From Salisapilia sapeloensis (lineage: Eukaryota > Oomycota > Peronosporomycetes > Peronosporales > Salisapiliaceae): a stretch of 34,855 nt of DNA. Position numbers and translations under genes: made by a program. The notes beneath the pieces were generated by a model. The model was not told the origin of the DNA. It did not search any database and saw nothing but the letters and a program-made list of their open reading frames with translations. The stretch lies in NCBI GenBank assembly GCA_023334545.1, contig JAADVB010000206.1:1-34855 (forward strand). Direction: 5' to 3'. Below are positions 1 to 10,914 of the stretch, in pieces; positions within the stretch are counted from its first letter, which is position 1; each line of letters starts with the position of its first letter.

Positions 1-1412
1 CGTTGGCAAAACGATATCCTTTCGCATATTTCACCCCCGTTGTTTCTCCAGACGTTAAACAAAAAGAGAACTCTGACAGCAACTTCATGGATCCAACGAA
101 AGAATACAGAGCTGCCACACCATTAAAAGAGTCATTAGAGGGCAGGCACAATACTTGCGAAATTGATCCACCGCCTTTTGCAGCGTTGGCAAAGCGTTAT
201 TCTTTCGCATATTTCACCCCCGTTGTTTCTCCAGACGTTAAACAAAAAGAGAACTCTGACAGCAACTTCATGGATCCAACGAAAGAGTGCAGAGCTGCCA
301 CACCATTAACAACTTTATCAAAGGGCAGGCACAAAAAGTCTGTGGAAGATGATTGCAGTGTGTGTAGAAACTTAGAGGATGCTGCTTCAAGTAGGAGTCA
401 CAAGACTAATGCAGCACATCATCCGAGTTTGCTTTGCCGAGGTAGCAAGTCCAAAGCATGTGACTCAAAGTCGACGGATTCCTTGACACACGAAGCTCCT
501 GTGATGCTTGCAAGACGGCCAAGTCGAAGAATCGACACTGCAGGCAGAAAGCCATCAACATCCATGTCACCACCAACATTGCCAACTTCTTTAAAGCTAC
601 CTTATGATCCGCCGATAAAGGACGCAATAGAGATGACGACTGTTGTTCATGCGAATGTAATGAACAATCGCATTCATCCGTGTGAACTGAACGAAGAAAA
701 AATGCTCTGCAGCACCATGAAAGAAGGGTCTGAGAAGGATTTGGAACCAGAAATAAAGGCTCCGAGAGAGGGCGAGTTTAGTGATTGTCTACAAGATCAC
801 AAAGCGACCAAACGCACGCTACCCGACCACCGTTCGAGTCGAGAATGCAACGAAGCAAATGCGTCTGCGAATGTAGAAGTGAGTGGAAACTGTGCACTGG
901 AGTCTGGAGATGCCACCAGCAATTTATCGTTAAAGAAAGAAGCGACGACAGATACACCGCATGGACCAAGAGATGGCTGGCAACCAAAGCGTCGAAACGT
1001 ACCTGCTGATAGTCCAAAGAAAGACAAATCACCTCATGCTCCGACAACTAAAAACATTCAACGATCCCGAAATGCGCTTGGATTGCGTTCTATATCAGCT
1101 GCTCATGACTCCTTGCGCAATGTATATTATCGAAAGTCCTTGCGCAAGCTTAATGAGGACGCGAGGGTACAAGTATCTGAAGGTCAGGCACTGAAAGATT
1201 TGCAAGAGCATGATCTGTCCATGGTGAACGACAAAGATGCTGTGCACACGAAATCCGCACGCAGAACAAATTCACTCAAGACAATCAAGACGCAGCTTGA
1301 CCATGATTCACCACGTCGTCTGAAGTCTGTCGCCAATTTGCTAGGAATAAGTACTCGCTCGGCATCTACCACGAAAGAAAAGTGGGCATCATCAGCTTGT
1401 TCTATCATGTAG
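1..1412 (+). CDS. Repeat-containing protein with C-terminal CaaX box, 5' partial
   Basis: The frame is open to the left edge of the window (the first in-window codons read A-L-A-K-R-Y), so the true start lies upstream. About 470 residues are visible. Residues 1-125 hold two copies of a 61-residue unit (period 183 bases), recognisable by FAYFTPVVSPDV, and an 84-base block is identical in both (20-103 and 203-286). The rest is low-complexity, polar and rich in Lys, Arg and Ser, with no domain I recognise and probably largely disordered. The last four residues are C-S-I-M, a classical farnesyltransferase CaaX box (the same four residues end human prelamin A), so the protein is probably prenylated and membrane-attached. 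Function is unknown. The coding call rests on the long open frame, the in-frame repeat and the CaaX end. Confidence 0.75.
   Translation, partial: LAKRYPFAYFTPVVSPDVKQKENSDSNFMDPTKEYRAATPLKESLEGRHNTCEIDPPPFAALAKRYSFAYFTPVVSPDVKQKENSDSNFMDPTKECRAATPLTTLSKGRHKKSVEDDCSVCRNLEDAASSRSHKTNAAHHPSLLCRGSKSKACDSKSTDSLTHEAPVMLARRPSRRIDTAGRKPSTSMSPPTLPTSLKLPYDPPIKDAIEMTTVVHANVMNNRIHPCELNEEKMLCSTMKEGSEKDLEPEIKAPREGEFSDCLQDHKATKRTLPDHRSSRECNEANASANVEVSGNCALESGDATSNLSLKKEATTDTPHGPRDGWQPKRRNVPADSPKKDKSPHAPTTKNIQRSRNALGLRSISAAHDSLRNVYYRKSLRKLNEDARVQVSEGQALKDLQEHDLSMVNDKDAVHTKSARRTNSLKTIKTQLDHDSPRRLKSVANLLGISTRSASTTKEKWASSACSIM
4..340 (+). repeat. 183-base in-frame tandem duplication
   Basis: Two direct copies offset by 183 bases lie inside the first coding region. 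The central 84 bases are identical and the flanks differ by scattered substitutions. The period is a multiple of three, so the frame is kept. The left copy reaches the window edge, so further copies may lie upstream. Confidence 0.9.
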
Positions 1413-2260
1413 TCGTGTATTTGTGCAGTGGTTTCCATGAGTATCCATCTAAAGTGAAGTAAACGATGCGTTTCTAGCGAGCATGATGTAAACATTGTTT
1501 GTGCTATCTAAATCCGATGCATCCTACACATACAAAAGTACTAGCATAGAGATCCGGAGCGTTCGCATATCCGAGGATGCTGAGGGGTGAATTGAAAGCA
1601 AGGTCGAACGCAATTCGTTTTATATGCTAAAGGAAGAAGAAGATGAGGTTCGATAGATTAAATTAGGAATAATGTTTGTACTATCAGATCATAATAATCT
1701 CAAGATAAATCTTTTATCGGATTATTCTTGTTGCGAATAAACCAAGTTACTATGAGTTTAAGAGATAGTGAATTTGGATGGCCTTGACAATGGGTCTATG
1801 GACGAAAGTCTTAGTAGAGAATGATTTTTAACTTTGTGTAGCAGAAGCTAAACTTTTTGAACGATATCAAGACAAGTGTGGGTGAGACCTTGCACTACAT
1901 ACAAGTTAAGCTTACTTGTTATTTGTTTCAAGGTGATCGTGCAGCCAGTCCAACACATAGAAACCTAGAGCAGAGTGATACTGCAATTTGAGTTTCATTT
2001 CATGCCACATTTCCATGTAAAACTTTATCATCGTACGAACTAGTAGTGACTAAGCGACTTGAGCACAAAATACAGTGATAAAAGTAGTCCAAGTGCCCAT
2101 GAACCAGAATGAAGCGCCCTTTAATACCTGGGACGACCTCCTCGAGTACTATTTTCAAGCACTTTATTTTGTCCAATCTATGTTGCATATCAGTGATTTC
2201 TACCAATGAAAAGCCTAATCTTGACAACAATGTAAAAAGTTCAAAAATCGACATTAAGTG
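1413..2260. other. Intergenic, no gene seen
   Basis: Stops are frequent in all frames and I see no splice-joined reading frame with a recognisable protein. A minus-strand open stretch at 2000-2269 lies over the 5' flank and start of the HSF gene and resembles nothing I know. This region must hold the 3' end of the CaaX protein gene and the promoter of the HSF gene. Confidence 0.5.
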
Positions 2261-3523
2261 ATGGCGCAAGGTATCGCTTCAGCCTTTGTGCGCAAGCTGT
2301 ACCGCATCCTGGACGTAGAAGACAACCAAATCATTAGCTGGGGATCGTCAGGAACTTCCTTCATTATCCACGATAGCATTAGACTCAATGCTGACATTTT
2401 ACCAAGGTATTTCCGAGGTCGCCTCGTCGCCTTTCGACAGCAGTTGATCGATCACGGATTTAAACGCATGGAAGATGGAGACGACAAGGATGCAGAGATT
2501 TATTACCATGTTGACTTTATTCAGGGTGAACCAGGTCGACTCGCTCGTATCGTACGGGCACCGACGAGCAAGAAACCAAGCCGGTCAAAATCACTTCCCG
2601 AAACGAAGCAAGACAGCTCGGATAGATTCCAACAGGCAGTCACAAGTGATTCGAACCCAGGTTCATTACGAGTTAAAATAATGACGAAGAAAGCCCATGG
2701 AAACGATACTTCATGTCGGAAGCGACCGGCGCCAGATGACAGTGAGCAGGAACAGCGCTTTCGTCCCGTTCCGATGTGCAAATCAGATCAGAGTGAGGTT
2801 GAGAATGCGCCTCCTGCACCTCCAAATCCACTTTTTACCGATGGGCCAGATGCAGATGATCCACTGTCGATTACGCACTTTTTAAAAGGCAGACAACTAC
2901 CGACAAGTACCGAGTTACCAGACCCGATTAGCTATCTAAGTAGTAACGATGGTAGGCAAGATATGGATGCAACTACTTCGTACGTAGCAGATCCGCCAAG
3001 TGTTTCGGAGAATGTCTTCCGGTCTGCGCTCCATCGTTTAATTTCAGATGCAGGAGAAGAACAGAAAGCAGCACCAGCACAAGTGTTAAATGAGGATAAA
3101 GAAGCGTCTGCATCACAGGTACTCGCCTCGCTACTTGCCTCTTCCACGTCGTATAGTAGACAAGAACCAAAGATGAATGCGACAAAAGGTGTGAATCCAC
3201 TCTTTAGTGATGCAAAAGCGGACGACGGACAGGATAGTCTATGGCATTTACTCGTGGAATCATCTGTCGGACGTGTAAAGGAAAGTATCTCCAAATTAAA
3301 GACACCACAGGAACGATTGGAAGTCGTGAAGGAAGAACGTGAACGGTTGGAAAAGCATCGAAATCAACTGGAGCAGTCGCGTCAAGGTGGGACACAAGAG
3401 TCGGACGTGACGATCCCAGATGCTGCGTACGGACAAGCGGATGATGATCAGTTATGGAGATTGCTCATGACATCGTCCGTCGACATGTTCCGTCGTGCCA
3501 CAAACCCCGATCGTCCGACCTAG
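2261..3523 (+). CDS. Heat-shock-factor-type DNA-binding protein
   Basis: Intronless gene for a 420-residue transcription factor. Residues 5-95 form an HSF-type winged-helix DNA-binding domain: FVRKLYRIL, then the ISWG...SFIIHD strand region, ILPRYF, the recognition helix region VAFRQQLIDHGFKR, and the IYYHVDFIQG wing. The canonical FxSFVRQLNxYGF is read here as LVAFRQQLIDHGF, a divergent oomycete-like form. A short charged coiled coil (TPQERLEVVKEERERLEKH) near residue 350 could mediate oligomerisation. The C-terminal half carries repeated acidic plus hydrophobic motifs (NPLF-D--ADD followed by W/F-x-LL) that look like activation motifs. I chose the ATG at 2261 because an in-frame TAA ends at 2257 and only a GTG separates them. 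It should act in the nucleus on heat-shock-element-like DNA; target genes are unknown. Confidence 0.88.
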   Translation: MAQGIASAFVRKLYRILDVEDNQIISWGSSGTSFIIHDSIRLNADILPRYFRGRLVAFRQQLIDHGFKRMEDGDDKDAEIYYHVDFIQGEPGRLARIVRAPTSKKPSRSKSLPETKQDSSDRFQQAVTSDSNPGSLRVKIMTKKAHGNDTSCRKRPAPDDSEQEQRFRPVPMCKSDQSEVENAPPAPPNPLFTDGPDADDPLSITHFLKGRQLPTSTELPDPISYLSSNDGRQDMDATTSYVADPPSVSENVFRSALHRLISDAGEEQKAAPAQVLNEDKEASASQVLASLLASSTSYSRQEPKMNATKGVNPLFSDAKADDGQDSLWHLLVESSVGRVKESISKLKTPQERLEVVKEERERLEKHRNQLEQSRQGGTQESDVTIPDAAYGQADDDQLWRLLMTSSVDMFRRATNPDRPT

Positions 3524-4309
3524 TGGCGCGACCATCTCGCGGCGTGATACGGTCCGTCGTACTTTGTCGAGGTCATCTAAACCGTTAAATTACGATCACA
3601 CACTTCAATACGACGATATGCTCCAAGTCTGTTACTGACCCATTCAAACTTTGAACGAACGATTGCTGCCTGTAGTCTCGACGTCTATCCTGACCACACA
3701 CACCGTCTCGATACGTACACTGAAGCTACTAGCGCATAGCTTCAACTTGGAAACGTAGCTGTCTCTGATTAGCGTAAAACACAATATACCGTGCTTCATT
3801 GGATAAAATACAACGCATCCATCGTCTCAATTTTTTATTACATTTGTTGCGTTCGTGTTGTCATAGAATGCAGCTACTTTTGTTGGACGGGGGTAAGCGG
3901 AGAAACAACGGCATAAAAAGCCCCGCAAACGCCGCGCCAGCAACGCCTAGTGAACGCGCTACTTGCGTCTATCCAACCTTGGACTTGTGCTTTATATTCG
4001 CAGTCCAGTCGTGCTACTACCGTTTCACACTTTCGTACGCTCTATTCGTGCTTGGTGTCTACCTCGAGCATTCTTTTTTTGCCACCTTCACTTCGTCATC
4101 AAATCGATCCACGAGCACTTTGTCATTCGTGCAAGTGGTTTATCTGCATCAGTCACAGAGTTTGTACTAGTTCGTGTCTCTTGATCACGATCTTGCGTAC
4201 TGTTTGTATCGTCACGGACTCAAGGCCTTGGTATCGCGTAGCAACTTGTGAAAACACCCAAGGTAAAAGGAAGGAACAGAGCAACCGTAAGCGGAAGAGA
4301 GATCCAGGT
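3524..4309. other. Intergenic between HSF-type gene and AMPK gamma
   Basis: Open stretches on the plus strand (3799-4170, 3950-4309) have no recognisable protein. The one that runs into the AMPK gamma frame gives only low-complexity basic residues before the probable ATG. The sequence is pyrimidine-rich from about 3960 to 4200. I see no tRNA or repeat. Confidence 0.45.
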
Positions 4310-5617
4310 ATGTCGAAGGATGGAGAGAGCGCGCCACGGCCACCATCTGGCTCGTTGGATGCAGCCTTGCACTCGGCAGATGATGCCATGATCGGCGATT
4401 CACTCGACGTCGTCGCCGAAGCGAAACGCGTCATTCGGCATTTCCTACAGAACTATTCGTGCTACGATGTCATCAAGAACAGTGGAAAAGTAGTCGTCTT
4501 TGACGTCAATATCCCCATCAACCTCGCTTTCTTCGCTCTAGTAGAACATGGTAATATGACATGATCAAGTCCACCTCTCGCCTTCGAGAGCTCATGCATG
4601 TGTATAGATATCAAGTCAGTTCCAGTATGGGATGCAGATCAAGGTCAATTCGTCGGTATGTTCACCGCGACGGACTTTGTTAACATCTTACGGCACTTTT
4701 ACATCCGTGGATCACCCATGAATGAGCTATCGGAACACAGCATCGCGTCATGGAGAGGTAGCTCAACCTCATCCTACTCTTCTATTCCTACATGACTAAC
4801 TCTACTCCTAGCGATTCCACCAGCCATCTCCATGTCTCCCGTTCGAGACGGCATGGTCGCTATTACACCGGAAGAATCGCTCTATGAAGCCTGTGCTCGG
4901 TTACAAAGCCATCGGCTGCATCGACTCCCGATCGTCGATCCAGTGCAGAATAGTGTCTTGGCAGTTCTTACGCACAGCGGTATTCTCGAGTTCCTCGTGT
5001 CGACATTTCGTGAACAGCGACGGCTGTTTGATCAACCGATTGCGGATCTCGGCATCGGCTCCTTTTCGTCTTTGATCACGGTGCCGGAAAGTATGCCGCT
5101 CATCCGAGTGCTCCACACTCTTATCGAACAGCATGTCTCTGCTGTCCCGATCGTTGATTCCAATGGTACCCTAGCTTTCTCTTTTTTTGATAGTCTACAA
5201 GTACTAATGTGTATGGTCTCGTAGGCGTTGTTGTGAATATTTATTGTGTATCCGATGTCACTGTACGTTCTTGCTTTATCTACTGGCAAAAAAATTGACT
5301 GATGTATGTTTCTCGAATAGGAATTGGTGAAAGACCGGTCGTTGGCACAGTTAGATATGCCAGTGGGGGAGATCTTACACATCCAAGCTGCCGAGGTACC
5401 TTTGTTTCTACCTATAACAATGCACTTGATCCTCATGTCAATGTACTAGGGCAACATGGGCGAGGGTTTACACTTGTGCTACAAGACGGATACACTGCAC
5501 ATGATCTTTGAGCGCTTTGCAGCAGTGAAGGCGCATCGATTGGTTTGTGTGAATGAGGTATCTCAATGCGTCGGCATCGTGTCCTTGAGCGATCTATTCA
5601 ACTACTTCATCGAGTAG
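4310..5617 (+). CDS. AMP-activated protein kinase gamma subunit (SNF4-type, four CBS domains)
   Basis: Nucleotide-sensing regulatory subunit of the AMPK/SNF1 heterotrimer. Proposed exons are 4310-4550, 4608-4757, 4812-5165, 5225-5262, 5321-5395 and 5450-5617, giving 341 residues (human gamma1 has 331). Introns are 54-59 bases and exon 4 is only 38. Splicing yields collinear CBS repeats: FALVEHDIKSVPVWD with GMFTATDFVNIL (CBS1), RLQSHRLHRLPIVDP (CBS2), EQHVSAVPIVDSNG with SDVTEL (CBS3), and AVKAHRLVCVNE with GIVSLSDLF (CBS4). The Asp of CBS1 (ATDF) and the His-Arg and Ser-Asp of CBS4 are kept. Some nucleotide-contacting Arg positions of human gamma1 are changed (see findings). The gene is convergent with the p97-motif gene, with a pyrimidine-rich spacer between. 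Family is certain; exon edges come from GT/AG and alignment from memory. Confidence 0.92.
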
Positions 5618-5618
5618 T

Positions 5619-5650
5619 GATTTTCTTTTTCTTTTCTTTCTTTTTTCCTC
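5619..5650 (+). other. Polypyrimidine tract after AMPK gamma
   Basis: A T/C-only run of about 26 bases starts a few bases past the AMPK gamma stop, in the 138-base convergent spacer. It may be part of the 3' UTR or 3' processing signal; no function can be shown from sequence. Confidence 0.3.
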
Positions 5651-5755
5651 CGACCGCCACGAAAAAGAGTTACAAGACATAAGCAAAATAGGTAGATTGT
5701 CAACGGTATCCGCTCCTCTTCTCTCTTGTTACCGTTGTGGATATAGACACGTAGG

Positions 5756-6094
5756 TTACTTAGTCATGTTGTCCAAATGCTTGCGAAGTTGATCGACACT
5801 GCAAGAACCGAGACCGATCGGAGGGTCTTGACCGAGCGTATGGTACTTGTTATGGATTTTACCCAGTAGCTCGTCCTTTTCACGACGGTCACGTAAGCTC
5901 TTGGCTTTCGTCGCGTCCGAGGAACCACCTTGACGCCAGTCTGACTGACGACGTTCCGCTGCTTCCGCCGCTTTGGCTCGTTTCTCCGAGTTTGTCGGCT
6001 GTCTTACTTGATGGTCGTTAGGAGCAGGATTCCCACGAGTTGGTTCATGCTCTTGGACGGTGTCTAGCTGGCTTTTAGACGAGCAGCAGCCCAT
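5756..6094 (-). CDS. Small acylated protein with p97/VCP-interacting (VIM) motif, SVIP-like
   Basis: A single-exon 112-residue protein. The N-terminus MGCCSSKS has Gly2 for N-myristoylation and Cys3/Cys4 for palmitoylation, so membrane attachment is expected. Residues 39-49, RAKAAEAAERR, fit the VCP-interacting motif R-x5-A-A-x2-R exactly and nearly match the motif of human SVIP, which is also small and carries an N-terminal acylation signal. The remainder differs: a charged linker, then a C-terminal segment (KIHNKYHTLGQDPPIGLGS) that I do not recognise. By analogy it may bind the N domain of the Cdc48/p97 ATPase at membranes and modulate ER-associated degradation; that is inference from motif and layout. 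It is divergent from poly(A) polymerase across 111 bases. Confidence 0.75.
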   Translation of the reverse strand: MGCCSSKSQLDTVQEHEPTRGNPAPNDHQVRQPTNSEKRAKAAEAAERRQSDWRQGGSSDATKAKSLRDRREKDELLGKIHNKYHTLGQDPPIGLGSCSVDQLRKHLDNMTK

Positions 6095-6205
6095 GCCGAC
6101 GAGGTACTTGACCGCTTCTTCTGGTTGTTCAATGATAATTTGCGTAGTGTCATGGGGTAGAAATAGCGATCATTAACTCGCATCGTACTTGGTTCCTCGT
6201 CCAGC
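6095..6205. promoter_or_regulatory. Shared divergent promoter, SVIP-like / poly(A) polymerase
   Basis: These 111 bases separate two ATGs on opposite strands, so both promoters and 5' UTRs must fit here or overlap the genes. I could not assign an initiator with confidence. Confidence 0.4.
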
Positions 6206-8351
<2,146 letters not shown>

Positions 8352-8457
8352 AGGTAAGATTGTAGCATGTTCGACGTATCAACCTTCGGACGTCTCTCTT
8401 TGGATCCTGTTGTTAAGGATTCGTATATTTTGACACACTTCGCTTCTAGCATACTTG

Positions 8458-8463
8458 AATAAA
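8458..8463 (+). terminator. Possible polyadenylation signal of poly(A) polymerase gene
   Basis: AATAAA lies about 105 bases past the stop codon of the preceding gene. A hexamer alone is weak evidence in an AT-rich spacer. Confidence 0.3.
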
Positions 8464-8521
8464 GTTTCTAAAAGCTTTGTACCTTGAGAAGACATGAAAG
8501 TGTTAGGTCGCGTTCATGCTG

Positions 8522-8621
8522 AATACTGATTTGGCATATTTGGGGCTTTATCTTTTGTAATTCTCTTTATGATTATCGGATCGGGAAGTTCCGCGTTCGC
8601 TGAAAGTAGCCGATTTTGTTT
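8522..8621 (-). repeat. Dispersed repeat, copy 1
   Basis: These 100 bases align without gaps to 34704-34803 at about 75% identity by hand count. Both copies are open on the minus strand in the same frame, and 19 of 33 residues agree, ending in RITK-x3-P-x-MPNQY. Copy 1 lies within an open frame that extends to 8771. Confidence 0.8.
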
Positions 8622-9741
8622 CGTCACTTCATAAACTTGGTCCAACTTACCGCTTAAGCTCCATACTCTGTTAAATTTGAGATTTCTATTGCTGTGCTCG
8701 CTGCAGCATGAGTTGTGTGAAGATCGCAACATATAGATGACGTCCTTGGATTGAACTAGGCCTGAATACAAACACCCTTCGATACTATCTACGTCGATTT
8801 CAATCAGGCCGATTCAAGAGGCATAATACCGATTAATTCGGACGGAGTTGTTCTCGTATTGCAGTTTTTGCCTCGCGTAATTGCTGATTGCCCTCTCAAC
8901 GAACACGACTTTGCTTCTTTTTGGTACATTTCTGTCTTCGTCTTGGATGCAATCGTAAGGAAACTATCTTCGAGAAGTCTCCAAGGCACGCCTGATGCTC
9001 GAAGTGTGCACATTTGAAAAAGCGCGCGAAAGGCTTCGTGAGCTCTTCGCTGTTATTTCGCAACATGCATAGTACAGTGGTAGATGAAATAATTGGGCGA
9101 TCTTTGTGACTCACACTGTACTATGTCCCACTGAAATGGCGTAGGGCTTAATCTTGCGATTAAATCGAATGCAACTTCAACCTGAAGGACTCCCGACGAT
9201 CCACCACGATGAGCTCGATACTAGCCCCACCAAGACATCTTAGAAGAACGAACGATGTACGTGAATATGTCTGAAAAGGTAAATATCGACGCAAAAGTAG
9301 GATGAACCGCGAAAGACATGGGCATTGATTCCTACTGCATATAAAAATGCCTCTTATTCCTTGCATAATCCCCGAATATCCGCTTAACGAGCACAGCCTA
9401 CTTTTGTAAAAGATTTTACAAGTAAAATAAAAGTTGTATCTTACTTTTCTTTTTACGCAGCAGTCTTTAAACTCATCTACGTTGCCTATATCTAGGAAAT
9501 CGTCATCGATCGATGTTAGTAGAATTTTAAAGCTATAGGTGACAACTCTTAATGGATGAGTTGATCGTGAATCTTGCGCATCTCCAGATGGAAATAGGAT
9601 GGACGGATGGACGATCATGTATGATTGTATCGCGATCTCGAGTCCAAGTATCTTTCGATGCGCGTTTATAAGTTTATCACATTGGCATGAAGAACGAATG
9701 GTATTAAGACTTGGTAACGTTTGTTTCTTTTGAGTTTTGTC

Positions 9742-10740
9742 TTACTGGTTGGTAAAGTTCGGGTCACGCTTCTCGACAAAGGCAGCCATGCCTTCCTTCT
9801 GGTCCTTCGTGGCAAAGGAGCTCCAGAAGAGGCGGCTCTCGAACTTGAGGCCCTCCTGCAACGACTGCTCGTTGGCAGCGTTCACAGCCTCCTTGGCCAT
9901 CTTCACGACCGGCTGAGAGAACGACGCGATCTTCTCGGCAGTCGCCACAGCTTCGTCAAGAAGCTTCTCCGGGGCAACGACACGAGCGACGAGTCCGTCA
10001 CGCTCGGCCTGGTGGGCATCGATGAAGCGGCCGGTGAGAATCATGTCCATGGCCTTGGCCTTGCCGACGGCACGGATGAGACGCTGGGTGCCACCGCAGC
10101 CAGGGATCGTTCCAAGCGTGATCTCCGGCTGGCCAAACTTGGCCTTCTCTCCAGCAATAATGTAGTCGCATAGCATAGCGAGTTCACATCCACCGCCAAG
10201 GGCGAATCCGTTGACAGCCGCGATGACCTAGGACGATGATGAGATGACGTACTTGAAGATGGTGGAAGGATACATACAGGCTTGTTAATCTTGGAGATGT
10301 CGCTCCAGTTGGCAAACATGTTCGACGTGTACGCGTCGACGAATTCCTTCTGCGCCATCTCCTTAATGTCCGCACCAGCTAGTACACGTCATTAGAACAA
10401 GATAGATCCAAGTAGATGTAGAGGATCGTACCAGCAAAGGCTTTTTCGCTGCCCGTGAGGACGATGCAGCCAACGTTGCTGTCAGCGTCAAAGGCATGGG
10501 CGGCACCGTTGATCTCTTCAATCAACGGAGACGACAGTGCGTTAAGTGCCTGAAGATACGTGAGCAAACGCGTGGTGATACGTAAAAGGATTTACGGACC
10601 TTTGGACGGTTGAGCGTGATGATACCGACTTTGCCGCGCGTTTCCGTTAGAATGTGTTCATATTCAGGCGCATTGGCAAAGGTTCGAGCCATCTTCGGGA
10701 GTGCAGAGAGAGTGGTAGATGTGCGGCGGAGTGCGTACAT
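9742..10740 (-). CDS. Enoyl-CoA hydratase, mitochondrial (short-chain, crotonase family)
   Basis: Hydrates 2-trans-enoyl-CoA to 3-hydroxyacyl-CoA in beta-oxidation. Exons in coding order are 10740-10600, 10549-10432, 10378-10278 and 10227-9742, giving 281 residues; introns are 50-53 bases. The N-terminus [16 protein letters not shown] is a plausible mitochondrial presequence (Arg/Ser/Thr-rich, no acids). Crotonase motifs are complete: [15 protein letters not shown] (oxyanion region), [16 protein letters not shown] with catalytic Glu135, and [20 protein letters not shown] with Glu155, the same 20-residue spacing as the two catalytic Glu of rat ECHS1. Another in-frame ATG at 10800 would add 20 Arg-rich residues; I prefer 10740 because its start looks more like a presequence. 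It is divergent from the HPS5-like gene. Confidence 0.94.
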
Positions 10741-10914
10741 TAGTGAAAATTCGAAAATGAATTCTGATCGCTTATTGCTCCTCCTCCGGCGAAACTTCAA
10801 GAACGAATTAGCATTGCGCGCAATCTGATTAGGCAGATTACGTGCTAAAAGGTACGGATTAGTATGCGCATCGAAACGTAAAACGTATCAAGAAACGAAG
10901 GGGGCGTAAGGCGG
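10741..10914. promoter_or_regulatory. Shared divergent promoter, enoyl-CoA hydratase / HPS5-like
   Basis: 174 bases lie between opposing start codons. They include the alternative in-frame ATG of the hydratase. No specific element was identified. Confidence 0.4.

Larger units (their letters stand above)
8352..9741. other. Gene-poor spacer with dispersed-repeat remnant
   Basis: No complete gene is seen. The minus strand has overlapping open segments in different frames (9114-8896, 9013-8804, 8771-8514). They look like fragments of one decayed coding sequence: one contains CAHFEHQACLGDFS, another RITKDKAPNMPNQY. The last overlaps a repeat shared with the right end of the window. A further minus-strand open stretch (9160-9618) is unrecognised. 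Overall this resembles a degraded mobile-element or multigene-family copy, but I cannot name it. Confidence 0.4.

Noticed and set aside
2000-2269. 89-codon minus-strand frame over the HSF start
   Set aside because: Overlaps the start of a strong gene on the other strand and has no motif.
3950-4309. N-terminal extension of AMPK gamma by an open frame
   Set aside because: Basic low-complexity residues with no resemblance to AMPK gamma; the ATG at 4310 gives a family-typical length.
9160-9618. 152-codon minus-strand open frame
   Set aside because: Contains segments that look like introns and no recognisable protein; left as part of the gene-poor spacer.
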